A stretch of DNA of 64,000 nucleotides from Streptomyces rubrogriseus (GTDB taxonomy: Bacteria > Actinomycetota > Actinomycetes > Streptomycetales > Streptomycetaceae). Position numbers and translations under genes: made by a program. Shown piece by piece: positions 36,143 to 44,312 of the stretch (its first letter is position 1; each line of letters opens with the position of its first letter). The notes beneath the pieces were generated by a model that searched no databases, had not been told where the DNA came from, and worked only from the letters and a program-made list of their open reading frames with translations. The DNA lies in NCBI RefSeq assembly GCF_027947575.1, contig NZ_CP116256.1, positions 3,844,001 through 3,908,000 of the forward strand, written 5' to 3'.

Positions 36143-37114
36143 GTGAGCAACACGGAGACGCACCCCGCCGAAGTCAGGTGCGGGGCAGGGGAGGACGGGG
36201 CGCCCGCCGCCGGCGTGGAGATCCTCACGGCGCGGGACGTCCCGCTCGGCGGACCGCGCGCGATGACGGTGCGCCGCACCCTGCCGCAGCGGGCCCGGAC
36301 GCTGATCGGAGCCTGGTGCTTCGCCGACCACTACGGTCCCGACGAGGTCTCGCGGTCCGGCGGCATGGACGTGGCCCCGCACCCGCACATCGGCCTCCAG
36401 ACGGTCAGCTGGCTGTTCAGCGGGGAGATCGAGCACCGGGACAGCGTGGGCAGCCACGCGCTCGTCAGGCCGGGCGAGGTGAACCTCATGACGGGCGGTC
36501 ACGGCATCAGCCACTCCGAGGTGTCCACGCCGGACACCGCGGTCCTGCACGGCGTCCAGCTCTGGGTGGCGCTGCCCTCGGAGCACCGCGACACCGCTCC
36601 GGCCTTCCAGCACCACGTCCCCGCCCCGGTGGCCCTGGACGGCGGCGAGGCACGCGTCTTCCTCGGCTCGCTCGCGGGGGACACCTCGCCGGTCGGCACC
36701 TTCACGCCCCTGCTCGGCGCCGAGGTGACCCTGGCCCCGGGCGCCACCGTGACCCTCGACGTCGACCCCGGCTTCGAGCACGGCGTCCTCGTCGACAGCG
36801 GCGACGTACGCCTCGACGGCACGGTCGTGCGCCCCGCCGAACTGGCGTACGCCGCCCCGGGACGACGGACCCTCACCCTGACGAACCAGGCACCGGCCGC
36901 CGCCCGACTGCTGGTGCTGGGCGGTCCTCCCTTCCCGGAGGAGATCATCATGTGGTGGAACTTCGTCGGCCGGTCCCACGACGAGATCGTGCGGGCCCGC
37001 GAGGACTGGACGAACGGCGACCGTTTCGGCGAGGTGCACGGCTACGACGGTTCCCCACTGCCCGCGCCGGAGCTGCCGAACGTACCCCTGAAGCCGCGGC
37101 GGAACAGGCGCTGA
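36143..37114 (+). CDS. Pirin-family cupin protein
   Basis: 323 residues from GTG 36143, which has GGAGG eight bases upstream. Pirin N-terminal cupin motifs: HPHIGLQTVSWLFSGEIEHR and TGGHGISHSE provide the His/Glu metal ligands (Fe). The pirin C-terminal domain includes VLGGPPFPEEIIMWWNFVGR. Bacterial pirins act as quercetinase-like dioxygenases or redox regulators of metabolic enzymes; which applies is unknown. It is divergent from the AhpD-like gene, suggesting a shared oxidative-stress trigger. The 201 bases downstream (37115-37315) show no gene or clear signal. Confidence 0.9.
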   Translation: MSNTETHPAEVRCGAGEDGAPAAGVEILTARDVPLGGPRAMTVRRTLPQRARTLIGAWCFADHYGPDEVSRSGGMDVAPHPHIGLQTVSWLFSGEIEHRDSVGSHALVRPGEVNLMTGGHGISHSEVSTPDTAVLHGVQLWVALPSEHRDTAPAFQHHVPAPVALDGGEARVFLGSLAGDTSPVGTFTPLLGAEVTLAPGATVTLDVDPGFEHGVLVDSGDVRLDGTVVRPAELAYAAPGRRTLTLTNQAPAAARLLVLGGPPFPEEIIMWWNFVGRSHDEIVRAREDWTNGDRFGEVHGYDGSPLPAPELPNVPLKPRRNRR

Positions 37115-37315
37115 CCGGGAGTGCCGCCCGACCGTACGTCGGGCCCGTCGAGGAGAACGGCGCAGGACGCCCGCCCAGCGCAGTCGCAGGGGAGCGGTGG
37201 CGGGAATGAGGGGGCGTCCGGCGTGTGCATGTGCCTGCGCAGGGAAGACGGCGGCTGGGTCGCGGGGCGACCGTCCCGCCGCCGGAAGGGCGGGGGAACC
37301 TGAGAAGGTGGATAC

Positions 37316-38119
37316 ATGGACGTGAAGCGCAGGAACAACGTCTCGGTCACGGGCAACCCGATGGGGCGTACGGTGCTGCTCGCGCACGGGTTCGGCTGTG
37401 ACCAGAACATGTGGCGGCACACCGTGCCGGCTCTGGCCGACGACTACCGGGTGGTGCTCTTCGACTACGTGGGTTCGGGGCGTTCCGACCTGTCCGTCTT
37501 CTCCGAGCAGCGCTACGCGTCCTTGGACGGCTACGCCACGGACGTGGTGGAGATCTGCGAAGAGCTCGACCTGCGCAACGCGGTCTTCGTCGGTCACTCC
37601 GTGAGCGCGATGATCGGTGTGCTCGCCGCCGGGAGGGTGCCGTCGCGGATCGGAGCACTGGTGATGGTCGCGCCGTCTCCCTGCTACATCGACGACGAAG
37701 GCTACCGCGGCGGTTTCAGCGCCGAGGACATCGACGAGCTGCTTGCCTCCCTGGAGTCGAACTACCTGGGCTGGTCGGCGACGATGGCACCGGTCATCAT
37801 GGGCAACGCCGACCGGCCGGAGCTGGGCGAGGAGCTGAAGAACAGCTTCTGCGCCACGGACCCGGACATCGCCCGGATCTTCGCCCGGACCACGTTCCTG
37901 TCGGACTCGCGGCAGGACCTCAAAGGGGTGGGGGTGCCGACGCTGGTGCTGGAGTGCGTCCAGGACGTCATCGCGCCCCGGGAGGTCGGCGCCTTCGTGC
38001 ACCAGGCCATCGCCGGCTCGACCCTGGTCACACTGGACGCCACCGGGCACTGTCCGCAGCTGTCCGCGCCCGAGGCGACCAACGCGGCGATCACCGAATT
38101 CCTGGTGCGACTGCAGTGA
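37316..38119 (+). CDS. rsbQ: RsbQ-like alpha/beta hydrolase of an energy-stress pathway
   Basis: 267 residues closely following the Bacillus RsbQ pattern: LLAHGFGCDQNMWRHTVPAL, nucleophile Ser95 in FVGHSVSAMIG, Asp in ECVQDVIAPREV, and His in DATGHCPQLSAP. RsbQ is needed for the phosphatase RsbP to sense energy stress; it is related to strigolactone and karrikin receptors and binds a small hydrophobic ligand. AGAAGG precedes the ATG. Its stop overlaps the next start as TGATG, so RsbQ and RsbP are translationally coupled. Confidence 0.92.
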   Translation: MDVKRRNNVSVTGNPMGRTVLLAHGFGCDQNMWRHTVPALADDYRVVLFDYVGSGRSDLSVFSEQRYASLDGYATDVVEICEELDLRNAVFVGHSVSAMIGVLAAGRVPSRIGALVMVAPSPCYIDDEGYRGGFSAEDIDELLASLESNYLGWSATMAPVIMGNADRPELGEELKNSFCATDPDIARIFARTTFLSDSRQDLKGVGVPTLVLECVQDVIAPREVGAFVHQAIAGSTLVTLDATGHCPQLSAPEATNAAITEFLVRLQ

Positions 38120-39405
38120 TGTGCCGCACCGGGCACGACGAGCCCGACCCCTCCGACCCGGACAACGGGGAGGCGAGCGCGGCGTTCGCCTCCCTGCTGG
38201 AGGACAGCGCGGAGGAACTCTACGAGCACGCGCCCTGTGGGTACCTGTCCACGCTGATGGACGGCACCATCGCCAAGATCAACCTCACCCTGCTGGGGTG
38301 GCTGGGCCTCGAGCGGGACCGGGTGGTCGGCAGGCTGCGCTTCACCGACCTGCTCACCGTGGGTGGCAAGCTCTACCACGAGACGCACTTCGCGCCGCTG
38401 CTGCGGATGCAGGGTGAGATCAGCGGGATCGCGCTGGAGGTGAAGCAGGCCGGCGGTGGCCGCATGCCGGTGCTGGTCTCCTCCGTCGTGAAGCACGGCA
38501 GTACCGGCGAACCTTTGCTGATCCGCACTACCGTCTTCGACGCCCGCGACCGCCGCTCCTACGAAGAGGAACTGCTCAGAGCCCGCAGGGCGGCGGAACA
38601 GGCGCGCGAGCAGGCGGAACGGGACCGGGCCAGGCTCCAGGACGCCCTGGCCGTTCTCCAGCAGTCGCTGCTGCCCGCGGATCTGCCGTCGGTGCCGGGG
38701 ATGGAGGCGGCCGCGCACTACCGCACCGCTTCCCCCGACCGCCTCGGCGGCGACTTCTACGACCTCTTCCCCAGTCACGGGAAGAACTTCGCCTTCTTCC
38801 TCGGTGACGTGTGCGGCAAGGGTCCGCAGGCCGCGGCGATCACCTCGCTGACCCGTTACACCCTGCGCGCCGCGGCCCTGCACGACCCGGATCCGGTCGC
38901 CGCGCTGACAACCCTCAACCAGGTGCTCCACGAGCGCTACAACGGAGACGACCCGCGCTACTGCACCGTGATCTTCGGCACGCTGGAACCGGACACCGCC
39001 TCCGGAAAAGTCACCGTCCGCCTTGCCTCGGGCGGCCACCCCTCGGCCCTGATCCTGCGCGCGGACGGCACGGCCGACTTCCTGCCCACGCCGGGTGGGC
39101 TGCTCGTCGGCATCCTGCCCACGGCCTCCTTCGCCACCGCCACGACGGCCCTCGGGCCCGGGGACACCCTCCTCCTGTACACCGACGGCCTGACCGAAGC
39201 ACGTACGGGAGAGGACAGCACCGCTCGGTACGGGGACGAGGCGCTGCGTGCGCTGGCCGCCTCACACGCCGGCGAGTCGCCCCAGGCCGTGATGGAAGCC
39301 CTGACCGCACTGCTGGACGGCTTCGGCGACGGCCTGGACGACGACACCGCTCTCCTCGCCCTCGGCGTCCCCGCCCCCGGCCCGAGGCGCGAAGCCGCCC
39401 CGTGA
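38119..39405 (+). CDS. rsbP: RsbP-like PAS-PP2C phosphatase
   Basis: 428 residues: PAS domain (about 30-140, with LYEHAPCGYLSTLMDGTIAK), a coiled coil (about 150-190, LLRARRAAEQAREQAERDRA), and a PPM/SpoIIE phosphatase domain (about 195-420) with metal motifs GGDFYDLF, GDVCGKGPQAAA and DDDTALLALG. It should dephosphorylate an RsbV-type anti-anti-sigma factor, freeing a stress sigma factor. The STAS protein at 39979 is the obvious local candidate substrate. It is 25 residues longer than the B. subtilis protein, and the start overlaps the rsbQ stop. Confidence 0.92.
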   Translation: MCRTGHDEPDPSDPDNGEASAAFASLLEDSAEELYEHAPCGYLSTLMDGTIAKINLTLLGWLGLERDRVVGRLRFTDLLTVGGKLYHETHFAPLLRMQGEISGIALEVKQAGGGRMPVLVSSVVKHGSTGEPLLIRTTVFDARDRRSYEEELLRARRAAEQAREQAERDRARLQDALAVLQQSLLPADLPSVPGMEAAAHYRTASPDRLGGDFYDLFPSHGKNFAFFLGDVCGKGPQAAAITSLTRYTLRAAALHDPDPVAALTTLNQVLHERYNGDDPRYCTVIFGTLEPDTASGKVTVRLASGGHPSALILRADGTADFLPTPGGLLVGILPTASFATATTALGPGDTLLLYTDGLTEARTGEDSTARYGDEALRALAASHAGESPQAVMEALTALLDGFGDGLDDDTALLALGVPAPGPRREAAP

Positions 39406-39435
39406 CCTCCCGCGTGCGCAGGCCGCGCGGCCTGC

Positions 39436-39795
39436 CTATCGCGCGGTGCTGAACGGAGACGTGCGGGAGGCCGGACCGGCGGACCGTCCGTGGTCCGTCT
39501 CGTCCTGCACGAGCAGGGACAGCAGCGCGGCCACGGTCAGGCCCGCTTCCGCCGGGTGGCGCAGGACCTTGTCCGGTTCGATGCGGTAGGTGTTGCTGCG
39601 CCCGTCGCGGGTGTGCGAAAGGTAGCCGTCCTGCTCCAGGTCGGAGATGATCCGCTGGACGGCGCGTTCGGTGAGTCTGCAGTGGACGGCGATGTCGCGG
39701 ATCCGCACGTTCGGATTGTCGGCGATGGCGGCCAGCACACGTGCGTGGTTGGTGACGAACGTCCATCCGGAGTGAGATCCAGGCACTTCAACCAT
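39436..39795 (-). CDS. Winged-helix (MarR-like) DNA-binding protein
   Basis: 119 residues from ATG 39795 (AGGA eight bases upstream); ATGs at 39801 and 39804 are alternatives. It begins MVEVPGSHSGWTFVTNHARV and holds the helix-turn-helix NVRIRDIAVHCRLTERAVQR with wing YLSHTRDGRSNTYRI. This type is abundant in Streptomyces beside stress-signalling genes. It has no sensor domain. It is convergent with rsbP and divergent from the STAS gene; the perfect GACACATGTGTC palindrome 43 bases before its start is a candidate operator. Confidence 0.87.
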   Translation of the reverse strand: MVEVPGSHSGWTFVTNHARVLAAIADNPNVRIRDIAVHCRLTERAVQRIISDLEQDGYLSHTRDGRSNTYRIEPDKVLRHPAEAGLTVAALLSLLVQDETDHGRSAGPASRTSPFSTAR

Positions 39796-39837
39796 GCGCA
39801 TCATCCTAGAGAGTACTTTGGGAGACATTCTATACGT

Positions 39838-39849
39838 GACACATGTGTC
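39838..39849. promoter_or_regulatory. Perfect 12-base palindrome in the HTH/STAS intergenic region
   Basis: GACACATGTGTC is a perfect palindrome in a relatively A/T-rich 183-base divergent region. It lies 43 bases before the winged-helix gene and 129 bases before the STAS gene, and could be an autoregulatory site. Confidence 0.45.
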
Positions 39850-39978
39850 GCACGACTGCCTGTCGGCGGTCGGTGCGGGCAGTCGTGGAACCGTCTTTGC
39901 GCGACGGTAAATACATGACATACTTTTCGCGCTACAGGTGACGTGTTCTGTCCAGGGGAGACGTAGGAGGGGCCGAGA

Positions 39979-40362
39979 GTGTCTTTGGATGAAGCGGTCG
40001 CAGGGTGCTCGCACACCGGCCGGAGCCGGCTCCCGGTCACGGACCAACCCACGCAGTCGCAGTACGAACTGCACGGTGCCCGGGTCGTCAGCGCTCGGGG
40101 CTCGTACGACATGTGCTCGGTCGAGCCGTTGGCCGTCGCGCTGAGAGCAGCGGCCGAGGAATGCCCGAAGGTGGTTCTGGACGCTTCCGGCATCGCCTTC
40201 GCCGACTCCTCGTTGCTGAACCTGCTGATCCTGACCCACCGGGCGACCGACTTCCGGATGGCCGCGCCGACGCAGCAAGTGCGGCGGCTCCTGCAGGTCA
40301 CGGGCGTCGACGCCGTCCTGAAGGTACGGGCGACGGTGGAAGAGGCCGCTGCCGCCCTGTGA
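39979..40362 (+). CDS. STAS-domain anti-anti-sigma factor (RsbV-like)
   Basis: 127 residues with a STAS fold: ARVVSARGSYDMCSVEPLAV, KVVLDASGIAFADSSLLNLL with the phosphorylatable Ser in the DSS element, then helix VRRLLQVTGVDAVLKV. In partner switching, the unphosphorylated form captures an RsbW-type kinase and frees its sigma factor. Start is GTG 39979 with TAGGAGG upstream. RsbP (38119) and the RsbW-like kinase (40803) are both within 2 kb. It is followed by a DUF5133 gene on the same strand. Confidence 0.88.
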   Translation: MSLDEAVAGCSHTGRSRLPVTDQPTQSQYELHGARVVSARGSYDMCSVEPLAVALRAAAEECPKVVLDASGIAFADSSLLNLLILTHRATDFRMAAPTQQVRRLLQVTGVDAVLKVRATVEEAAAAL

Positions 40363-40448
40363 CCACCGCATGCAAGCCCCGGCCGAACGCGAGGCGTGTC
40401 GCTCGGGGAAGCGGATACGAGGCTTGAGACGGGAGAGGAAAGACACCG

Positions 40449-40691
40449 ATGATCCTGCCGGCGGAGAAGGAACTGCGCGCGGTGCTGGCCCGCTTCGCCC
40501 AGGCGCGCATCGACCACGACGTGCGTCCCACCGGCTGCACGAGCAGGCTCCTCGAGGACGCCACCTACACGCTGTGCGTGATGACCGGGGCCCGCACCGC
40601 CGAACAGGCCCTGCGCGCGGCGGACACGCTGCTCGAACGGTACGCCGAGCGCACCGACGTCTCCGTGGAGGGCGAGACCCTGGCCGCGTGA
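40449..40691 (+). CDS. DUF5133-type small protein
   Basis: 80 residues, [20 protein letters not shown] followed by a Cys-containing middle (TGCTSRLLEDATYTLCVMTG) and an amphipathic helix TAEQALRAADTLLERYAER. It matches the streptomycete family DUF5133, which is often encoded beside stress sigma factors, STAS and kinase genes; its role is unknown. A GGGAGAGGAAAG stretch lies before the ATG. It is co-directional with the STAS gene 86 bases upstream and convergent with the RsbW-like gene. Confidence 0.85.
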   Translation: MILPAEKELRAVLARFAQARIDHDVRPTGCTSRLLEDATYTLCVMTGARTAEQALRAADTLLERYAERTDVSVEGETLAA

Positions 40692-40802
40692 GCGGGTAAC
40701 GGACATCCGGGGCGCCCGGCCCACGGGGGACGTTCCGCTTCGGCGGCGTTCCGAGGCGAGCAGCACGCCGCACGCCGGACCCCGGACGAGCCGGTCACCG
40801 GG

Positions 40803-41354
40803 CTAATCGAGGGCGATCCGCGCGGAGACGCGCTTGCCGGACGGCTCGCGGTGGATGTCTACGGCCTGACTCAATGCCGCCACGATCTCCAGTCCGTGCT
40901 GACCGACCCTTGCGGGGTCGGCGGGCCTGGGAGTCGGCAGGGTGGTGTCGCTGTCCCGCACGGTGACGGTCACCGCCTCCTCCGTGCACTCCAGGGTGAG
41001 TTCGATGGGGCCGGACCCGTACTTGACCGCGTTCGTCATCAACTCGCTCACCACCAGCTGGACGGCCTCCGCCGAGCTTTCCCTCAACGGGGTCCGTCGG
41101 CCACGCCGCGACATCGTGAGGTACTCGGTCGCGCAGTGCCGGGCGTCCGCGATGCACATGGCCTCGCGCCGGTACGTCACCGAGACCTTCCGCAGGCCGG
41201 TACCGTCCGGTGCCCGCTGTATCGACGAACCGTTCAGTCCGGTCTCACTCATTCCAACCGCCACGTTGCCCCCGAGCCGTGCACGGCGCGCCGACGCCTC
41301 CCGCGCCATGGAAACATTTGTCGTTCTTGTGATGGTCCCGCTTTCCGTCGCCAC
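40803..41354 (-). CDS. RsbW-like anti-sigma serine kinase (GHKL ATPase)
   Basis: 183 residues from GTG 41354; in-frame ATGs at 41309 and 41252 (MSETGLNGSS) are alternatives, as none has a strong ribosome binding site. The GHKL ATP-binding motifs are LVVSELMTNAVKYGSG (N box, Asn for Mg) and PARVGQHGLEIV (G box). Such kinases bind a sigma factor and phosphorylate a STAS antagonist. It lies 49 bases after the sigma-factor gene on the same strand, so the two are probably partners. The N-terminal 50 residues are basic and of unknown function. Confidence 0.85.
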   Translation of the reverse strand: MATESGTITRTTNVSMAREASARRARLGGNVAVGMSETGLNGSSIQRAPDGTGLRKVSVTYRREAMCIADARHCATEYLTMSRRGRRTPLRESSAEAVQLVVSELMTNAVKYGSGPIELTLECTEEAVTVTVRDSDTTLPTPRPADPARVGQHGLEIVAALSQAVDIHREPSGKRVSARIALD

Positions 41355-41403
41355 CGTACTCGTCGACCAGTGGGAGAGCGGGGTCCGAGGTCCCGGGTCC
41401 TGC

Positions 41404-42249
41404 TCAGGTGGTGCTGAGCATGCCTTCGCGCAGTCGGGCGAGGAGTCGGGAGATGAGTCGGGAGACGTGCATCTGGGAGACGCCGAGGCGTTCGCCGATG
41501 TCCTTCTGGGTGAGTTCTTCGACGAACCGCCAGTGGATGATCTGCCGGTCGCGGTCGTCGAGTTCGGCGATCATGGGGGCGAGGGCGTGGAAGTCGTCGA
41601 CCAGGGCGAGGGCGGCGTCGTCGGTGCCGATGAAGTCGGCGAGGGCGGATTCGCCGTCCTCGCTGCCGTTGATGGCCGCGTCCAGGGAGGCGGAGTTGTA
41701 GCCGTTGGCCGCGAGTCGGGCCTCGACGACCTCGTCCTCGGGCAGGCTCATGAGTTCCGAGAGTTCCTGGGTGGTGGGGGTGCGGCCGAGGCGGCTGCGC
41801 AGTTCCTCGGTGGCGCGGGCGAGCTGGACGCGTGCTTCCTGGAGGCGTCGGGGGACGTGTACGGCCCAGGAGGTGTCGCGGAAGAACCGCTTGATCTCTC
41901 CGACGATGTACGGCACGGCGAAGGAGGTGAACTCGACTTCGCGGGTGAGTTCGAACCGGTCGATGGCCTTGATGAGGCCGATCATGCCGACCTGGACGAT
42001 GTCCTCCATCTCTTCGGGGCCGCGGCTGCGGAAGCGGCCGGCCGCGAAGCGGACCAGGGACATGTTCATCTCGATGAGCGTGTTGCGTGCGTACTGGTGC
42101 TCGGGGGTGCCTTCCTCCACCACGGTGAGCTGCTCGAAGAACAGCTTCGACAACTCCCGCGCGTCCCTGGGCGCCACCTTGGACGGGTCCGCGATCTCCG
42201 GCATGTCCGTCGTGGCATGGTCGGTGGCTCGCGCGGTCGTCGTCGTCAT
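41404..42249 (-). CDS. SigB/SigF/SigG-type RNA polymerase sigma factor
   Basis: 281 residues from ATG 42249 with GGAGG eight bases upstream. Region 2: MNMSLVRFAAGRFRSRGPEE and DIVQVGMIGLIKAIDRFE, then FTSFAVPYIVGEIKRFFRD (2.4). Region 3: RTPTTQELSELMSLPEDEV. Region 4: ELTQKDIGERLGVSQMHVSR followed by LISRLLARLREGML. This is the stress/differentiation sigma class that Streptomyces has in several copies, controlled by partner switching. A matching promoter (GCAT-N15-GGGTAT) 50 bases before its start implies autoregulation. Confidence 0.94.
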   Translation of the reverse strand: MTTTTARATDHATTDMPEIADPSKVAPRDARELSKLFFEQLTVVEEGTPEHQYARNTLIEMNMSLVRFAAGRFRSRGPEEMEDIVQVGMIGLIKAIDRFELTREVEFTSFAVPYIVGEIKRFFRDTSWAVHVPRRLQEARVQLARATEELRSRLGRTPTTQELSELMSLPEDEVVEARLAANGYNSASLDAAINGSEDGESALADFIGTDDAALALVDDFHALAPMIAELDDRDRQIIHWRFVEELTQKDIGERLGVSQMHVSRLISRLLARLREGMLSTT

Positions 42250-42298
42250 GATGTGCCCTCCCGGTTCGCTGCCCACTCACAGACAGCCGAATCGGCGA

Positions 42299-42323
42299 AT
42301 ACCCCCTGCACGGGGGAGTATGC
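42299..42323 (-). promoter_or_regulatory. Stress-sigma promoter (GNNT-N15-GGGTAT) before the sigma gene
   Basis: Read on the minus strand: -35 GCAT (42323-42320), a 15-base spacer, -10 GGGTAT (42304-42299), matching the streptomycete SigB-class consensus GNNT-N14-16-GGGTA. It lies 50 bases before the sigma gene ATG. The spacer also forms a CCCCC/GGGGG hairpin. The remaining gap to 42470 holds nothing recognisable. Confidence 0.72.
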
Positions 42324-42470
42324 ACGGAGGTGGACACCTCGGCCGAGCAGCGCACTGCCCGCGCCCGGACGCGGCCCAACGCCCGGGATGCGGGACGGGA
42401 CCGCCGCCGAGCGACTGGTGGTGGAGCCCGGACGACGGTTCGCCGGCAGTAAGGCGTGCGGCACGGTCGG

Positions 42471-43109
42471 TCACTCCGGCCAGGCGGAGTTCTCGATCAC
42501 CTCGACGAAGTCCGTGCGCCGGAAGCCCGGCAGGAAGTGTTCCAGGACGTCCGCGTTCACCGTGCCGAAGGTGGTCTGCGGACGGTGCCGGAATCCGTCG
42601 GTGAACGCCTGGAGGATCTGCTTCTTGAAGTCCGGGCGGGGGTGGGCGGCGGTGACCGCGTCGATCTCCGCCCGGGTGATGCGGGCCAGGTTCAGACCGA
42701 GCACGTCCGTCTCGACGCCCGCGGTGGTCGCCGCGATCTCCGGCGCCAGCCTGTAGGGGACCTCCGGGGTGGTGTGCAGCGCGACGGCCGTCCACACCGT
42801 GTCCGCGTCGGTCTCCGGCACGCCGTGGGCCAGCAGGAACGCCCGCGCCTGGTCCGCGCCGTCCATCTCGAAGCGCTGGTCGTCGCCTCGGTACGGCGGC
42901 ACCAGGCCGGTGTCGTGGAAGAGCGCGGCGACGTACAGCAGCTCCGGATCCGGCCGCAGGCCCAGGGCGGCGGCCTGGAGACTGCCGAACAGGTAGACGC
43001 GCCGCGAGTGGTCGAAGATCAGCGGCGGTGTGGTGTCACGGACGAGTTCGGTCGCCTCCCGCGCCAGCGAGCTGTCGGGGATGTCGATTCCGGCGATGGT
43101 CTCCGTCAT
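42471..43109 (-). CDS. HD-domain metal-dependent phosphohydrolase-like protein
   Basis: 212 residues. His/Asp ligands of the HD fold are visible in FDHSRRVYLFG, LYVAALFHDTGLVPPYRG (the HD dyad) and VWTAVALHTTPEVPYR, with a later Asp in TDVLGLNLARI. This is the cyanamide-hydratase/HD hydrolase type often divergent from or next to DJ-1/AraC regulators, as here. The substrate is unknown. ATG 43109 has GGGAGG seven bases upstream. The upstream GlxA-type regulator gene is co-directional, 116 bases away. Confidence 0.87.
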   Translation of the reverse strand: MTETIAGIDIPDSSLAREATELVRDTTPPLIFDHSRRVYLFGSLQAAALGLRPDPELLYVAALFHDTGLVPPYRGDDQRFEMDGADQARAFLLAHGVPETDADTVWTAVALHTTPEVPYRLAPEIAATTAGVETDVLGLNLARITRAEIDAVTAAHPRPDFKKQILQAFTDGFRHRPQTTFGTVNADVLEHFLPGFRRTDFVEVIENSAWPE

Positions 43110-43225
43110 GGTGGTCCTCCCGGGACGATGCCTGTCGTGTCGGTTCCACCCTGCGCCGGACGGCCGGACCGCGTCCGCTGCCCGATGGCCACGAACCCCT
43201 CGGAACCGGTCATGACTTCCGCGCT

Positions 43226-44194
43226 TCAGGACTCCCGGGAGGTGGTGGCGAAGCGCTGCTGGTACCGGATGGGGGACAGCCCCAGGTGCCGGGCGAAGGC
43301 CCGGCGCAGACTCTCGTAGCTCGGGAAGCCCGATCGGGTGGCGGCCTCCGTGGCGTTGTGCCCGGCGTCGAGCAGGGCCTTGGCCATGTCGAAGCGGATC
43401 AGCTCCACGTACTTCATCGGCGTCGTGTCCAGCTCGGCCCGGAACATGCGCGTCAGATGCCGCGGGCTGACCCGCACCCGGGCCGCCAGCGCCTCCAGAC
43501 CGTGGTCCGCCGTCGGATCGCCCTGCACCGCCTCCTGGACCAGCCGCAGCACCGGCGTGCGGGGAGCCGGGCCCTGGAGCGAGGCGGAGAACTGCGACTG
43601 GCCGCCGGCCCGCTGCATGTAGACCACCAGTGAGCGGGCGACCTGACGGGCCAGGCCGGGACCGTGGTCCTCCTCCAGCAGGGCGAGGGCGAGGTCGATG
43701 CCCGCGGTCACCCCGGCGGACGTGTACGTGCTGCCGTCCTTCACGAACAGCGCGTCGGCCTCGACCCGCGTCGACGGACACCGGCGGGCCAGCGTCGCGG
43801 TGTGCTGCCAGTGCGTCGTCGCCCGCCGCCCCTCCAGCAGGCCCGCGGCGCCGAGCACGAAGGCGCCGGTGCACACCGAGGCGATGCGCCCCGCCCGTTC
43901 CGCCAGCTCCTTCGCGGCCGCCCCGAGGACGGGGTCCACGGGGGAGTCGGGCAACGCGTCGCCGCCGACGACGACCAGCGTGTCGTGGGCGGCGGCGGCC
44001 CGGACGTCCGTGTCCGCCGGCACCCGCATGCCGATGGACGAGCGCACCGGCGACCCGTCCGCCGAGACGATGCTCAGCCGGTAGTCCGCCCCGAACCGGT
44101 TGGCCTCGCTGAAGACCTCCGCCGGACCGGACAGGTCGAGCAGCTTCATGCCGTCGAACACGAGGACGACCACCCTGTGCGGTCCCGCTGTCAT
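43226..44194 (-). CDS. GlxA-type AraC regulator with DJ-1/PfpI domain
   Basis: 322 residues from ATG 44194 (GGAGG five bases upstream); four further in-frame ATGs up to 44293 are less supported. The N-terminal DJ-1/PfpI domain (about 5-170) starts RVVVLVFDGMKLLDLSGPAE and has its elbow Cys in IASVCTGAFVLGAAGL. The C-terminal AraC domain has LEALAARVRVSPRHLTRMFR and ATEAATRSGFPSYESLRRAF. It probably senses a small molecule and controls the neighbouring HD hydrolase and/or the divergent haloperoxidase-like gene. Confidence 0.9.
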   Translation of the reverse strand: MTAGPHRVVVLVFDGMKLLDLSGPAEVFSEANRFGADYRLSIVSADGSPVRSSIGMRVPADTDVRAAAAHDTLVVVGGDALPDSPVDPVLGAAAKELAERAGRIASVCTGAFVLGAAGLLEGRRATTHWQHTATLARRCPSTRVEADALFVKDGSTYTSAGVTAGIDLALALLEEDHGPGLARQVARSLVVYMQRAGGQSQFSASLQGPAPRTPVLRLVQEAVQGDPTADHGLEALAARVRVSPRHLTRMFRAELDTTPMKYVELIRFDMAKALLDAGHNATEAATRSGFPSYESLRRAFARHLGLSPIRYQQRFATTSRES

Positions 44195-44218
44195 TGCTGC
44201 CTCCGCCATCCGCTTCAT

Positions 44219-44236
44219 CATGATCTGGTCATTATG
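44219..44236. promoter_or_regulatory. Imperfect palindrome between GlxA-type regulator and haloperoxidase genes
   Basis: CATGATCTGGTCATTATG has CATxAT/ATxATG-type arms in an A/T-rich divergent region, 25 bases before the regulator start. It may be the regulator's own operator; evidence is only symmetry and position. Confidence 0.35.
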
Positions 44237-44312
44237 GGTGAAAAATGAGGTATGCCGGTTATCGGCGTAAGGTGGCTGGCGCGGATCAGTCACCTACGCG
44301 GAAGGACCAGCC

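Noticed and set aside
37121..37303. Short plus-strand frame between pirin and rsbQ
   Set aside because: No ribosome binding site, biased Arg/Pro/Gly composition and no recognisable motif; treated as intergenic.
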